DNA from: JABWAJ01 sp038323375 | GTDB lineage: Bacteria > Bacteroidota > Bacteroidia > Chitinophagales > Saprospiraceae | NCBI GenBank assembly: GCA_038323375.1 | Contig: JBBQGV010000012.1 | Span: 24,661-88,660, forward strand | Length of the DNA stretch: 64,000 nt | Direction: 5' to 3' | Shown: positions 9,355 through 17,722 of the stretch, one piece after another | Position numbering within the stretch: position 1 is the first letter of the stretch | Layout of the letters: every line of letters begins with the position of its first letter | Made by a program: the position numbers and the translations under genes | Notes under the pieces: generated by a model | Told to the model about the DNA's origin: nothing | The model's database searches: none | Seen by the model: only the letters and a program-made list of their open reading frames with translations

Positions 9355-10461
9355 ATGAATTCAAACTTATTCAAGTTGGCAAGTGTGGAAGTGGGCAAAT
9401 CCTCAATCTGGTTATTAGTCTATTGGTTACTGGTTACTGGTCTGTCACGTCGCCCAATCTTCAAATTTTCAAATTTTCAAATCTTCAAATCTTCAAATCT
9501 TCAAAACTTGTCCCGCCCCAGCGGGATCCTCCTCTTCCTATTATTTTCCCTAACCATCCACGCCCAACAAACCCCCTTAACCACCCTCTACCGCGACCAG
9601 TGGAGCATCTTAAACCCGGCAGCTATTTCCAATAATTACCTGCTGAATGATCGAACGATGACCTTGAGTGCCTCTTGGCGCGAACAGTGGTGGAACGTGC
9701 CGGAATCGCCCAGTACCCAATCCATCAATTGGGAGTGGGTTCAGGATGATTACAACAGCGTTTGGGGCGCACATTTGCTCAATGACCGAACCGGAAAAAT
9801 CGGGCAAACCGGTTTATTCGCCAGATACGCCTACCGAATCCGGTTGAGCCGCCGGGTGGATCACTCGATAACCATTGGTTTTCAGGGGGGCATTGTACAA
9901 TACCGGGCACGCCTCAGCGATATTCGCTTCCCCGATCCTTTCACTGAACCTTTGACCAATGAAGTGATTTACCGGCCTGATGTTGGCGTCGGTATTTTTT
10001 ACCATTATAAGAACCGCTACTACGCCGGCATTTCTTCGCCGCAAACGTTCGGGTTTGAAACGCAGTTTGGAGAAGATCCTCAATTGTCCATTAAGCGGGT
10101 GCAGCACCTCTACGCAGTGGTAGGCGGTTATTGGGATGCCACCTGGATTGGCAATGAGACTTCTTTTATAGAACCCTCGCTTTGGGTTAAATACGTTCCC
10201 GGTGCGCCACTCAACATTGACCTCAATGCCCGATGCCAGATCAGCGAATTGGTGTGGGCCGGCACTGGCTTCAATGTGGGGATAGGGGCTGAACTGGGTC
10301 TTGCACTGCACGTAGAAGCCGGGTTGTTTTTTGGAGAACAAAGCCGACTCAATTTTGGCCACTTTAAAGCCGGATTTGGGTTGGATATTCCTTTGCGACA
10401 TTCGTTGGTTACCTCATTTGGCGCTGCGGCAGAAATTAACCTGGTGTATTCGTGGAAATAA
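9355..10461 (+). CDS. PorP/SprF family type IX secretion membrane protein
   Basis: Residues from about 60 onward are a typical PorP/SprF outer-membrane barrel: QQTPLTTLYRDQWSILNPAAI, SWREQWWNVPESPSTQSI, YRPDVGVGIFYHYKNRYYAGIS and a terminal beta strand, 368 residues in all. Such proteins sit beside SprB-like adhesins and are needed for their surface display; this one lies 4 bases after the adhesin stop. The N-terminus is odd. The ATG at 9355 is followed by about 50 residues encoded by tandem short repeats (TTGGTTACTGG units at 9412-9440, TTCAAATCT-type 9-mers at 9460-9507) before an obvious signal peptide (ILLFLLFSLTIHAQQ). Translation may really begin at TTG 9508, giving a normal signal sequence. 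Family call is firm; start is uncertain. Confidence 0.85.
   Translation: MNSNLFKLASVEVGKSSIWLLVYWLLVTGLSRRPIFKFSNFQIFKSSNLQNLSRPSGILLFLLFSLTIHAQQTPLTTLYRDQWSILNPAAISNNYLLNDRTMTLSASWREQWWNVPESPSTQSINWEWVQDDYNSVWGAHLLNDRTGKIGQTGLFARYAYRIRLSRRVDHSITIGFQGGIVQYRARLSDIRFPDPFTEPLTNEVIYRPDVGVGIFYHYKNRYYAGISSPQTFGFETQFGEDPQLSIKRVQHLYAVVGGYWDATWIGNETSFIEPSLWVKYVPGAPLNIDLNARCQISELVWAGTGFNVGIGAELGLALHVEAGLFFGEQSRLNFGHFKAGFGLDIPLRHSLVTSFGAAAEINLVYSWK
9412..9507 (+). repeat. Tandem short repeats inserted at the 5' end of the porP-like gene
   Basis: Two arrays lie side by side: a heptamer-type array (TATTGGTTACTGGTTACTGG) and about six copies of a 9-mer close to TTCAAATCT. The second array has a period divisible by three, so it stays open in the porP frame and would add a stretch of IFKFSNFQIFKSSN-like residues. 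The same TTGGTTATTGG-type heptamer occurs at 19386-19446, showing a dispersed family. Confidence 0.75.
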
Positions 10462-10521
10462 GTGGCAGTAATCAGTATCCGGAAGGGTTAAATTTTCGTA
10501 TATATTAAAAAAAACAGAGCC

Positions 10522-11319
10522 ATGAAGCAGTATTTCACCATTTCAGCCTTGTTTCTGATAGCAACAATGACCTTGTGTGCCCATGAATTCTGGTTGCAAC
10601 CCGCTACTTTTTTTGCAAAGAAAAACCAACCGGTTCAAATCCAGCTAAGAGTAGGAGAGGGGTTCATTGGCGAACCTTGGGGTGGTGCAGCCAGCCGCGC
10701 TATCGTTTTCAAATCCCTGCTGGGCAAAAAAGAAAGTGAACACTTGGCTCAGGTAAAACAAAATGGTTTTGACAGCCTGTTGCTCCAGTTTTCAAAAGAA
10801 GGCACCCATTTAGTTGCTTTTGCGACCAACAACAAATACCACGAAATGGAAGCCGGAAAATTCAGCGATTACCTGCTGGAGGACGGCCTGGATGGTATTA
10901 TTGAACTTCGCAAGCAACGGAGCCAATTGATGCAACCCTCACGTGAGTTATACCGGAGAGAAGCTGCTGCCCTGATTCAGGTTGGAAACAAAACAGGGAA
11001 AGTATTTTTTGGAAATACAGGTTTTGACTTGCAAATTTTGCCGGCAGTCAACCCATATTCCTTGAATTCGGGACAAAAACTCGATTTTCAGATTCAATTT
11101 CAAGGCCAACCTTTAGTCAATGCACTCGTGCGTCATTGGGTAAAACCCGGGTTAGGTGAAGTCAGCACGGCATTGCGCACGGATACACGAGGTCGGGTAA
11201 CTTTTACCCTGGCTTCCGGCGATAACATGATCAGTGTGGTACACATGTTTGAGCATTCCGATACGAAAGAAGCGGATTGGCAAAGTGTTTGGGGCAATTT
11301 GACTTTCGGAGTGAGATGA
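10522..11319 (+). CDS. DUF4198 domain protein (periplasmic, NikM/CbiM-like substrate domain)
   Basis: A 265-residue protein with a signal peptide (MKQYFTISALFLIATMTLC) followed by the DUF4198 hallmark AHEFWLQPATFF. The rest is two beta-sandwich-like halves, ending with GRVTFTLASGDNMISVVHMFEH and W.S.WGNLTFGV. DUF4198 proteins are exported and are related to the accessory domain of nickel/cobalt uptake systems; some are fused or adjacent to metal transporters, but no transporter gene lies here. A TAAATTTTCG sequence about 30 bases upstream resembles the -7 element seen before other genes in the window. Metal binding is inference from the family only. Confidence 0.75.
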   Translation: MKQYFTISALFLIATMTLCAHEFWLQPATFFAKKNQPVQIQLRVGEGFIGEPWGGAASRAIVFKSLLGKKESEHLAQVKQNGFDSLLLQFSKEGTHLVAFATNNKYHEMEAGKFSDYLLEDGLDGIIELRKQRSQLMQPSRELYRREAAALIQVGNKTGKVFFGNTGFDLQILPAVNPYSLNSGQKLDFQIQFQGQPLVNALVRHWVKPGLGEVSTALRTDTRGRVTFTLASGDNMISVVHMFEHSDTKEADWQSVWGNLTFGVR

Positions 11320-11634
11320 TGTAATTTATTGGATTGAGCAAAAGTTCCCGGGCAAGCGGCAGGAAGGTAGCAGAGTACTCTAAAAGTCAGTTTATATAGA
11401 CACTGGACAGTAATTTACACAGATAATCAAGGAGTAAACACGGAGTTTATATTATTGTATACGTATATATCATTGGTTACTCCCGACAAGGAATCTGCAA
11501 AACTAAAAACTGCTATTCTAGTGTTGCAGGCTCCCTGTCAGGAGTGAAAGATAAGACGTAAAAGTATGGATAGCGATCAGTATTGCAATTTCGTAGAAAA
11601 AATACTCATAGCCGATGCTCGCTGATAAAGGATT
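11320..11634. other. Intergenic region with one long hairpin
   Basis: These 315 bases separate convergent genes. The only structure I see is the inverted repeat at 11479-11546, annotated separately, and an AGACACTGGAC segment near 11398 that matches part of the palindromic repeat at 29919-30093. No open frame reads like protein. Confidence 0.5.
11479..11546. repeat. Inverted repeat / long hairpin
   Basis: The left arm 11479-11505 (ACTCCCGACAAGGAATCTGC...) pairs with the right arm 11519-11546 (...GCAGGCTCCCTGTCAGGAGT) over about 22 of 28 positions, with a 13-base loop. There is no U-tract, so it is not a typical terminator, although it lies between two convergent genes. Confidence 0.6.
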
Positions 11635-14193
11635 TTATATCCTGATAACTTTTTCTACCCACCTGGTTCCATTGGAATACTCCAATACGACCATATACAT
11701 TCCGGGAGGTAGCTTTTGAGTTTCCAAGGTAAATTCATCACCCGTATTGACCGTTTCATATTGACGATGTAAAACGATCCTGCCTGTAACGTCCCTGATG
11801 TTCAAATCAAGATGGTTGTTTTTTGCGGATGCCCGGATAATTTTGAGCATGAAGTTTCCGGCAGATGGATTTGGGGTAATGAGGTAGTCAAAGCCTGAGC
11901 GATCATCTATGAAAGCGCTTTGTTCGCCCTCACCGAGTGGATCGGGAATGTCCGTATGACAGACCAATCCGGTGCAATTGATGCCGTCGCAACCATTTCT
12001 GTTATAAAATGCCAAAGGCTGCTGCCCCATATTTCCTATACTTTCCGTATATACTTTTGCTTTTGTACCCGGTGTAAAACCTTCGGGTAGTAGCAGGTTT
12101 GTTTCCATGCTGACCAACCCGGAATCCTGCATCAGTCTGAAAATCTGACCAACATTCAGGGAATCAACGAAGTCTTTTAACCCGGATTCTTCGGCGGTGA
12201 GAAAAAAAGGGCAAGAGAAGATAGGATTATCATCACAATGACTTGCTACGTTCTGTCCGTCGCAAAAATAAGTTATAAAAGCTCGTTGTCCGCACCAAGG
12301 TTGGTTTTCAAGGCATTCCAATTGCGCTGGAGAAGAATATTCACTGGTAATATATGTGCCAAGACTGAATACACACATCGTAACATAGTGGCAAGTGCCG
12401 CATAAATCGCCACAAAAATTAAAAAATGTTTGGGTTTCAAAATAACCATTTTCTACTATTTCCCATCCGCCACTTCCGGGGCATAATCCAAGTAGTGTGC
12501 AACCCGCTTGGTCTACCATGTAGCTGCTGTAATCGGTGTTAATAGAAGTAACCTGGCTATTATCTAAAGGACAATAGCAATTTTGGATGGTGCAATTCGA
12601 CGGGTCATCATACTGACAATTCAAGGCCTGAATATCAGATTGCGCCGTTGCTCCAGAGGAAGGAGTAAGGCTCGAAATCTCCGTTCACGCCCAGGTTAAT
12701 TGCTCCATTTTGCTGCCCCTCACAAGTAGGGGCTGTTTGAGCAATTAATTTTATCGAATGGCAAACCGGGACTTCGATGCAAACTTCTTTTTCGCAGCAA
12801 AGTGCATCGTAAATTCTGACACAGTAATTTCCCGGTGCCAGCCCGGCTACCTGATTGGTCGTGTTGCCATTCCACCATTCGTAGCGGTAGGGCTCGATGC
12901 CGCCTTCCACATGGAGTATGATGGCGCCGTCGGAAGCGGATTCAACAGATGCTGTCGTTACCTCCCAGGTAATGCCCTCGCCGTAGTTGAAACAGCTTTC
13001 ATCGGGGATGATGACTACTATCGGATCCTCTTCATTCGCAGAGCGCCCGTGTTGGCCACATTTGGGGTTGAAAAATGCAATTCATCAGGCCCGGTCGTGC
13101 GGTCGTGCTCCCAACTATCGGTGCCTGTGCGCTTCGGTATTCTGACGCAGGTTTGTGCGCCGTCAGCACTTTTAAGATTGATCAGGTTGTTAGCCGGATT
13201 GTTCCAATCGTAGCCATAGAAGAGGAATTCTATAGATTGTTTACTGAGAATGGTGGTCATTTGCTGGCTATTGAGTACAAACCGCCATTTGCGCCCGTCT
13301 TCAAAAGACGCCTGGGCTTGTACGTCTTCAATATCGCTGTCGGCAATGTCCATCGTCAGGTTGGCTAACGGCTCGCTGGCGGTTACATTGATCCAGATGC
13401 CATTCCGGATTTGAGCCAGCGCCACTTCATTGTTGGTCGCCCCGGGCGTGGTCAGGTACATGCCGGGGCAGTCAGCGTCGTCGTTGCATACCCAGTAGCG
13501 CTGGTAAAAAGGCTCGGTCACATTGGGCAGGTTCAACTTTACTTCCTGAATGAAGGGTTTGTAGTTGTCAATGACAAACTCCTGAACAGAGCCATCTGTC
13601 GCATTATTGCGTATGTCTGTGATGCGGGCTTTGAGTTGGTAACGTCCGTCGTTGTAGCGGCTGCTTATGGGGCAATAAGATAAGGTACCGGCAGTTAAAC
13701 TGGTATCGCGGTGGAGGCGGGGAATGAGGTTGGGAAAATAGTAATCGTCGTAGGGGTGGGCACCAGTGGTTGCATAAGCAAATGGACGAATGCCTTGTCG
13801 GGTAAGGCTGCCGATGTTGGGAGGACTGCCATCTATATACATATTCGCAGGCAACATGTCTTCCCCGATACGTCCCCCCAAGCGGATGTCGCTTTTTTGA
13901 GTAGTCCCGTCAATAAGTCTATAACTGTTTTCATATAGCTTTTTTATCAAAAGCTCTACCCGGTTTACATGATTCAGCGTATTATAGCGATTGAGATTAA
14001 TTCCTTCGTTTTGCATAATGAGCCGAACGACTATTGGAGAAGCATTAGTGCCCGGGTAAGAAATGCTGCTCCAGGACTCTGTCTCATTGTTGTTATAATG
14101 GTTGCATTGGCGATAGCGGACTTCCAGATTATCTTGGGCAAACGCCGTTCCAGAAAGCAGCAAGAGCGCTGCTATGGTAAATTGCTTTTTCAT
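11635..14193 (-). pseudogene. SprB-repeat / T9SS type A secreted protein, broken by two frameshifts
   Basis: Three consecutive - strand frames together make one protein. The first (14193-13018, 391 aa) has a signal peptide (MKKQFTIAALLLLSGTAFAQ) and beta-rich domains, ending ...NTGALRMKRIR. Around 13030-13050 the frame must shift by -1: the other frame reads NEEDPIVVIIPDESC and runs into SprB-type repeats (YRYEWWNGNTTNQVAGLAPG; EPYSFLWSNGAI) ending at 12635. Near 12640 a second shift leads into a Cys-rich segment (SNCTIQNCYC, HCDDNPIFSC) and a T9SS type A sorting domain (DYLITPNPSAGNFMLKI ... KLPPGMYMVVLEYSNG) ending at 11635. No slippery heptamer is present at either site. Two indels suggest decay or sequencing error; the joined product would be about 850 residues. 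Confidence 0.75.
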
Positions 14194-14217
14194 GTGGATA
14201 TTATTTTTCAGGAGTGG

Positions 14218-15321
14218 TTAAAATTTTTCCGATTGCCAGTTTTTATACCAGATCCGCTCAAATACTTTTGTTTTTGGATCCTTAATGATGAAGCCGTCTT
14301 CGGTGAAACTACGGATGAAATTCAGGCGAGGATCAAAAGGAGAAGTATATTTTACGCGATTGTTTATATCAAAAGCTATTTTTGCTTGTTCTTGCCCTTT
14401 ATCTTGTCTCACGGCATCACTATCATTTAAGGATATTGCCATTCTGACCCACCCCCCGGGCTTTTCATGAGGTTCGGTTGCGAATTGATACGCTTTCGGT
14501 AATTCCCATTCGTAAATATTTTTTTTTGATTCAATATCATAAATACGGAAATGATCATTATACATACTTTCCCCTGCTATAGTAAATAGACCACCATAGC
14601 GGAAGCAAAAATATTTTTGGTCGCAGGTGAATAGACCTTCTCCAAAAAAAACATCCTCTACATCCTCGAATCGGGCAATTTCCTTTCCTTTATGATCAAG
14701 TAATACAAAAGTTGCCATAACGCTCAACAGGGTTCTGTCTTCGCCCAGTGCCTGGAGATAGTAGGCAACAACAACATTACTGCATTGAGCGTTTTCATAA
14801 GCCCCCCATGTCGTTGCAAATTGTACCACATCTTTGCGCCAGTCATAGGTTGGAAAGGCTCTTTTATCAATGATTGGCGCACTGTAATTCATATACGCTT
14901 CTGATAAGAAATTCTTGTATTGCGATGGTTTATAAGGATTGCTGGCAGTAATGTTATATGAGCCTGTCAAATGATTCTCCAGGTCAAAAAAATCAATTCT
15001 ACTATCCCCAAACCGTTGAATAAAGCCTAAAGAATCTCTTTTTATTGGTGCGTGATAAACAATATTTGTGAGGTCGTGCTCATCAAATCTTCCTCCTGAA
15101 ATAGTGTATTTATCTTCTTGCGAAGGAACCTCCCGATCTGGATAATACGGGGTTTTGCTAAGCGGTATCTTAGGCATCGTCGTATCAGTTATTCCGGGTA
15201 GTATGGTGTCTGTACGAAGCTGTTTTTCGTGGACATGCGTTTTTAAACTTTTCTTGTTGGCTTCCGGACCATTACACCACAAAGAGATGCCAGCCAGCAT
15301 TGAGATCATTAAAATTTTCAT
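14218..15321 (-). CDS. Secreted protein of unknown function
   Basis: A 367-residue protein that I do not recognise. It begins MKILMISMLAGISLWCNG, a short hydrophobic leader with a Cys that could be a relaxed lipobox, although Trp before the Cys is unusual. The body is mixed alpha/beta with many aromatic residues and segments such as VVVAYYLQALGEDRTLL, VLLDHKGKEIARFEDVE, CFRYGGLFTIAGE and HFRIYDIESKKNIYEWELP. These alternate measured values and descriptive text in the way single beta-propeller blades do. It lies 24 bases upstream of the broken SprB-like gene on the same strand, so the two may have formed an operon. Confidence 0.6.
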   Translation of the reverse strand: MKILMISMLAGISLWCNGPEANKKSLKTHVHEKQLRTDTILPGITDTTMPKIPLSKTPYYPDREVPSQEDKYTISGGRFDEHDLTNIVYHAPIKRDSLGFIQRFGDSRIDFFDLENHLTGSYNITASNPYKPSQYKNFLSEAYMNYSAPIIDKRAFPTYDWRKDVVQFATTWGAYENAQCSNVVVAYYLQALGEDRTLLSVMATFVLLDHKGKEIARFEDVEDVFFGEGLFTCDQKYFCFRYGGLFTIAGESMYNDHFRIYDIESKKNIYEWELPKAYQFATEPHEKPGGWVRMAISLNDSDAVRQDKGQEQAKIAFDINNRVKYTSPFDPRLNFIRSFTEDGFIIKDPKTKVFERIWYKNWQSEKF

Positions 15322-15867
15322 GGTTAATTCAGTTTTTTATGATTAAATAATACCCTTCTGCCGCTTCCTGCGCGGCAGCTATGATTGTTTGTTCTTAGTG
15401 TATTAATGTTGCACGATGACCTTGAAATCTTCCGGGCGGGAAGTTTAGATACAGCAGATTCTAAATAGTGTGAAGCAAAGAAAAATACGCTCGTGTATAT
15501 ACTGCAAAAAAACTATTCCGGGGAATATGCCAACTTTTCGAGCCGGTTTAACATATTAATTTATTGTTCAGGTGAAGGAGTAAACAGCAGGGACTCCATC
15601 TATCATGGCACCGTATTGCCTGCTTTCCCTTCTTGATCCTGCTTTCAGAGGAGCTTCAACTTTTGATTTGCATTTTTTTCAAAAAAACAAAACTTTCCTG
15701 GGTACCTCTTTCCTCTCCACTACACATGATTGCGAGAACGATGCAAAACAACTTTAAGAAAGTATAAAACATCCCTCGAACGCCCGGCAAAAGGGCAGCC
15801 GCGGAAGCCGAAAAGCGGAATCAGAGTAGGCTCATTCACCTAACAACTTTTTAAACACTTTTCAGTC
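15322..15867. other. Intergenic region between divergent genes
   Basis: These 546 bases separate two divergently transcribed genes and must contain both promoters. There is a small GC hairpin near 15359-15379 (CTGCCGC...GCGGCAG). No convincing -33/-7 pair, coding remnant or repeat is visible. Confidence 0.4.
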
Positions 15868-17124
15868 ATGAAAACAAGAAGCATTTTATCATCCCTGAGC
15901 ATGGTCTTCGCACTGTTTTTTTCCTTTCAGGTACAAGCTCAACAACCACAGAAATTGCCATTAGGCATTACCGAACAGCAGGTACGTGACCACAAGATTG
16001 ACCCCGATAACATCAGAGGAATTAAAACGGAGAAGGAGATCAAAGAAATTGATTTCAAATTTGAACCCGGTTTTCTCGCCACACCGAAGAACGGAACTAC
16101 GCTGAACTCTTCCAGCTTTGCCAGCCAGTTTCACTCGGCCATCAAAGACCAAGTGACGGGTTATGCCCTCCAAATGCGCAAAAACGGTGCCCCCAACCAA
16201 ACCCTGATCTGGAACTGGGCCAAAACGCCCGCCAACGGCAGCAAAGGCTGGACATTAGACACCCGCATGCACGTGGCCAGCGTGAGCAAACTCGTCACAG
16301 GTATTGCGATGTACAAACTGTTAGAAACGAAAGGCATCTCGGTTGACGCCAAAATCATCAACTACCTGCCTACTTATTGGGTAAAAGGCTCGAAAATTAA
16401 CCAAATCAGCTTCCGCAACCTATTGACCCACACCTCCGGCATCGAAGTACCGGGTTCGGCAACGAACTTTGCAACCATGAAGGGTGAAATCGCAGCAGGC
16501 GTTCCGGCAGTGGGTGGCTACCAGTATGAAAATACCAACTTTGGCCTTTGCCGCATCCTGATCTCGGTCATCAATGGCGATATTTCCAAAAACGCAAACT
16601 TCGGTGGCGTCAATGATAATACCTGGGATTTGATCACCATCAACGCTTACCGCAATTACGTTCAGGCAAAAGTATTAACCCCTTCAGGCGTAGCCAGCGC
16701 AGGCTTCACGACGCCAGCCAGCAACAACGCTTTCGCTTACCGGTTCCCACACCTCAACCAAGGCGGCTGGAATTCAGGCGACTTGTCTTCGGTTAGCGGT
16801 GGTGCAGGCTGGAGACTTTCAGTGAACGAAGTTTTGAAAGTGATGGATCATTTCCGCCGCAAAAACACGATTCTTCCGGCTGCAAAAGCGCAATATGCAC
16901 TCGATAACGGATTTGGAATTGATCGCATCATCAATACGCCTGCTGGTAAACTGTATGACAAAAACGGTTCATGGGGCGATGGCGCAGGCAATACAGAACA
17001 GTGTGTAGCTACGTTCCTGCCGGATGGTTATGAGATCGTCGTTTTCGTGAACTCGCCCATCGGTGTTGGCGCAGCTTCTCTCCGGAACATGGTAAAAGAT
17101 ATTTATCTGGCGAATTTGCAATAG
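15868..17124 (+). CDS. Serine hydrolase, beta-lactamase class C / AmpC-fold family
   Basis: A 418-residue exported protein (signal peptide MKTRSILSSLSMVFALFFSFQVQAQ). The catalytic S-x-x-K is Ser138-Val-Ser-Lys141 within MHVASVSKLVTG, the second motif is Tyr220-Glu-Asn222 (YQYENTNFGLCR), and FRNLLTHTSGI is the conserved segment after the active-site helix. The third motif, usually K/H-T/S-G, seems to be replaced by the GSWGDGAGN region near residues 370-380. Family members include penicillin-binding-like esterases and DD-peptidases; an actual beta-lactamase is not implied. It is monocistronic: a strong terminator follows at 17156-17198. Confidence 0.85.
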   Translation: MKTRSILSSLSMVFALFFSFQVQAQQPQKLPLGITEQQVRDHKIDPDNIRGIKTEKEIKEIDFKFEPGFLATPKNGTTLNSSSFASQFHSAIKDQVTGYALQMRKNGAPNQTLIWNWAKTPANGSKGWTLDTRMHVASVSKLVTGIAMYKLLETKGISVDAKIINYLPTYWVKGSKINQISFRNLLTHTSGIEVPGSATNFATMKGEIAAGVPAVGGYQYENTNFGLCRILISVINGDISKNANFGGVNDNTWDLITINAYRNYVQAKVLTPSGVASAGFTTPASNNAFAYRFPHLNQGGWNSGDLSSVSGGAGWRLSVNEVLKVMDHFRRKNTILPAAKAQYALDNGFGIDRIINTPAGKLYDKNGSWGDGAGNTEQCVATFLPDGYEIVVFVNSPIGVGAASLRNMVKDIYLANLQ

Positions 17125-17155
17125 GACTTTCTTAAAATTCGACAGAGTAGAAAAT

Positions 17156-17198
17156 AAAAATCGCGCTATGCAGGAGCTGCATGGTGCGATTTTTTTTT
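17156..17198 (+). terminator. Rho-independent terminator after the serine hydrolase gene
   Basis: The stem ATCGC..ATGCAG pairs with CTGCAT..GCGAT around a GAG loop, and a run of nine T residues follows. It begins 32 bases after the stop codon. Confidence 0.85.
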
Positions 17199-17309
17199 GA
17201 ATGCCCTCACTTGTTGTTTTATTCAATATTCAACCTTTTTCAATGCTGCAATATTCCATAAACTATGATCAATGATTTGATTATCAACCGGTAATTAAGG
17301 CTACTTTTT

Positions 17310-17337
17310 ATTGATAATTGATAATTGATAATTGATG
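17310..17337. repeat. Heptamer tandem repeat (ATTGATA)
   Basis: Four units of TTGATAA in a row. Heptameric short tandem repeats of this kind are dispersed in intergenic DNA of some Bacteroidota and cyanobacteria. Confidence 0.7.
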
Positions 17338-17503
17338 AGATTTGAAGGCGGATGTTCGGAGCGGGGTAGGGTACCCCATGATCATGTGGTTGGCACAATG
17401 GAGTAGCAAGACTAAATTTGTGCTTTGATACGAAGAAACATCATTTTTGATTCAAGATATTCTTTTCTTCTCACCTATCAACAAGAAGCGTGTTTTTGTG
17501 TCG

Positions 17504-17535
17504 GGGACTTCCTTAACGGGAAAGTCCCTTATTTT
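17504..17535 (+). terminator. Terminator-like hairpin without an assigned gene
   Basis: GGGACTT pairs with AAGTCCC across an 11-base loop, followed by TTATTTTT. No protein-coding frame precedes it within 300 bases, so it may end a small RNA. Confidence 0.55.
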
Positions 17536-17581
17536 TAAAACATTCAGTTATTAAAATATAAAACTAAGCTCCTCAAAAGAG

Positions 17582-17610
17582 AACCGCTCCAGAGCGGTTT
17601 TCTTTTTTAT
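17582..17610 (+). terminator. Second terminator-like hairpin
   Basis: AACCGCTC pairs with GAGCGGTT with almost no loop beyond CA, and TTCTTTTTT follows. It lies 54 bases after the previous hairpin. Confidence 0.6.
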
Positions 17611-17722
17611 ACCCCTTTCTTCGCCTCTCTTCGCACAATAACAGAACACATTGCTGTCAAGCTTCGCCGGAAGCATAATTTTTCGGATATTCGCACGAAT
17701 TTTTTAACTATCCGAATTAAAG

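Larger units (their letters stand above)
17125..17722. other. Intergenic region with three hairpin terminators and a heptamer repeat
   Basis: These 598 bases carry the terminator of the serine hydrolase gene, an ATTGATA tandem repeat (17310-17337), a GGGGTA...TACCCC hairpin (about 17361-17376), and two further terminator-like hairpins at 17504-17535 and 17582-17610. Two terminators with no gene in front of them suggest one or two small transcripts. A TAATTTTTCG sequence near 17679 may be the -7 element of the amidase gene. Confidence 0.5.

Noticed and set aside
13018..13060. Programmed -1 frameshift in the SprB-like gene
   Set aside because: No slippery heptamer or downstream pseudoknot is visible, and a second, opposite shift is also needed, so decay or sequence error is simpler.
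15868..17124. Antibiotic-resistance beta-lactamase
   Set aside because: The SxxK and YxN motifs define the fold only; the third motif is atypical and such proteins are usually esterases or peptidases.
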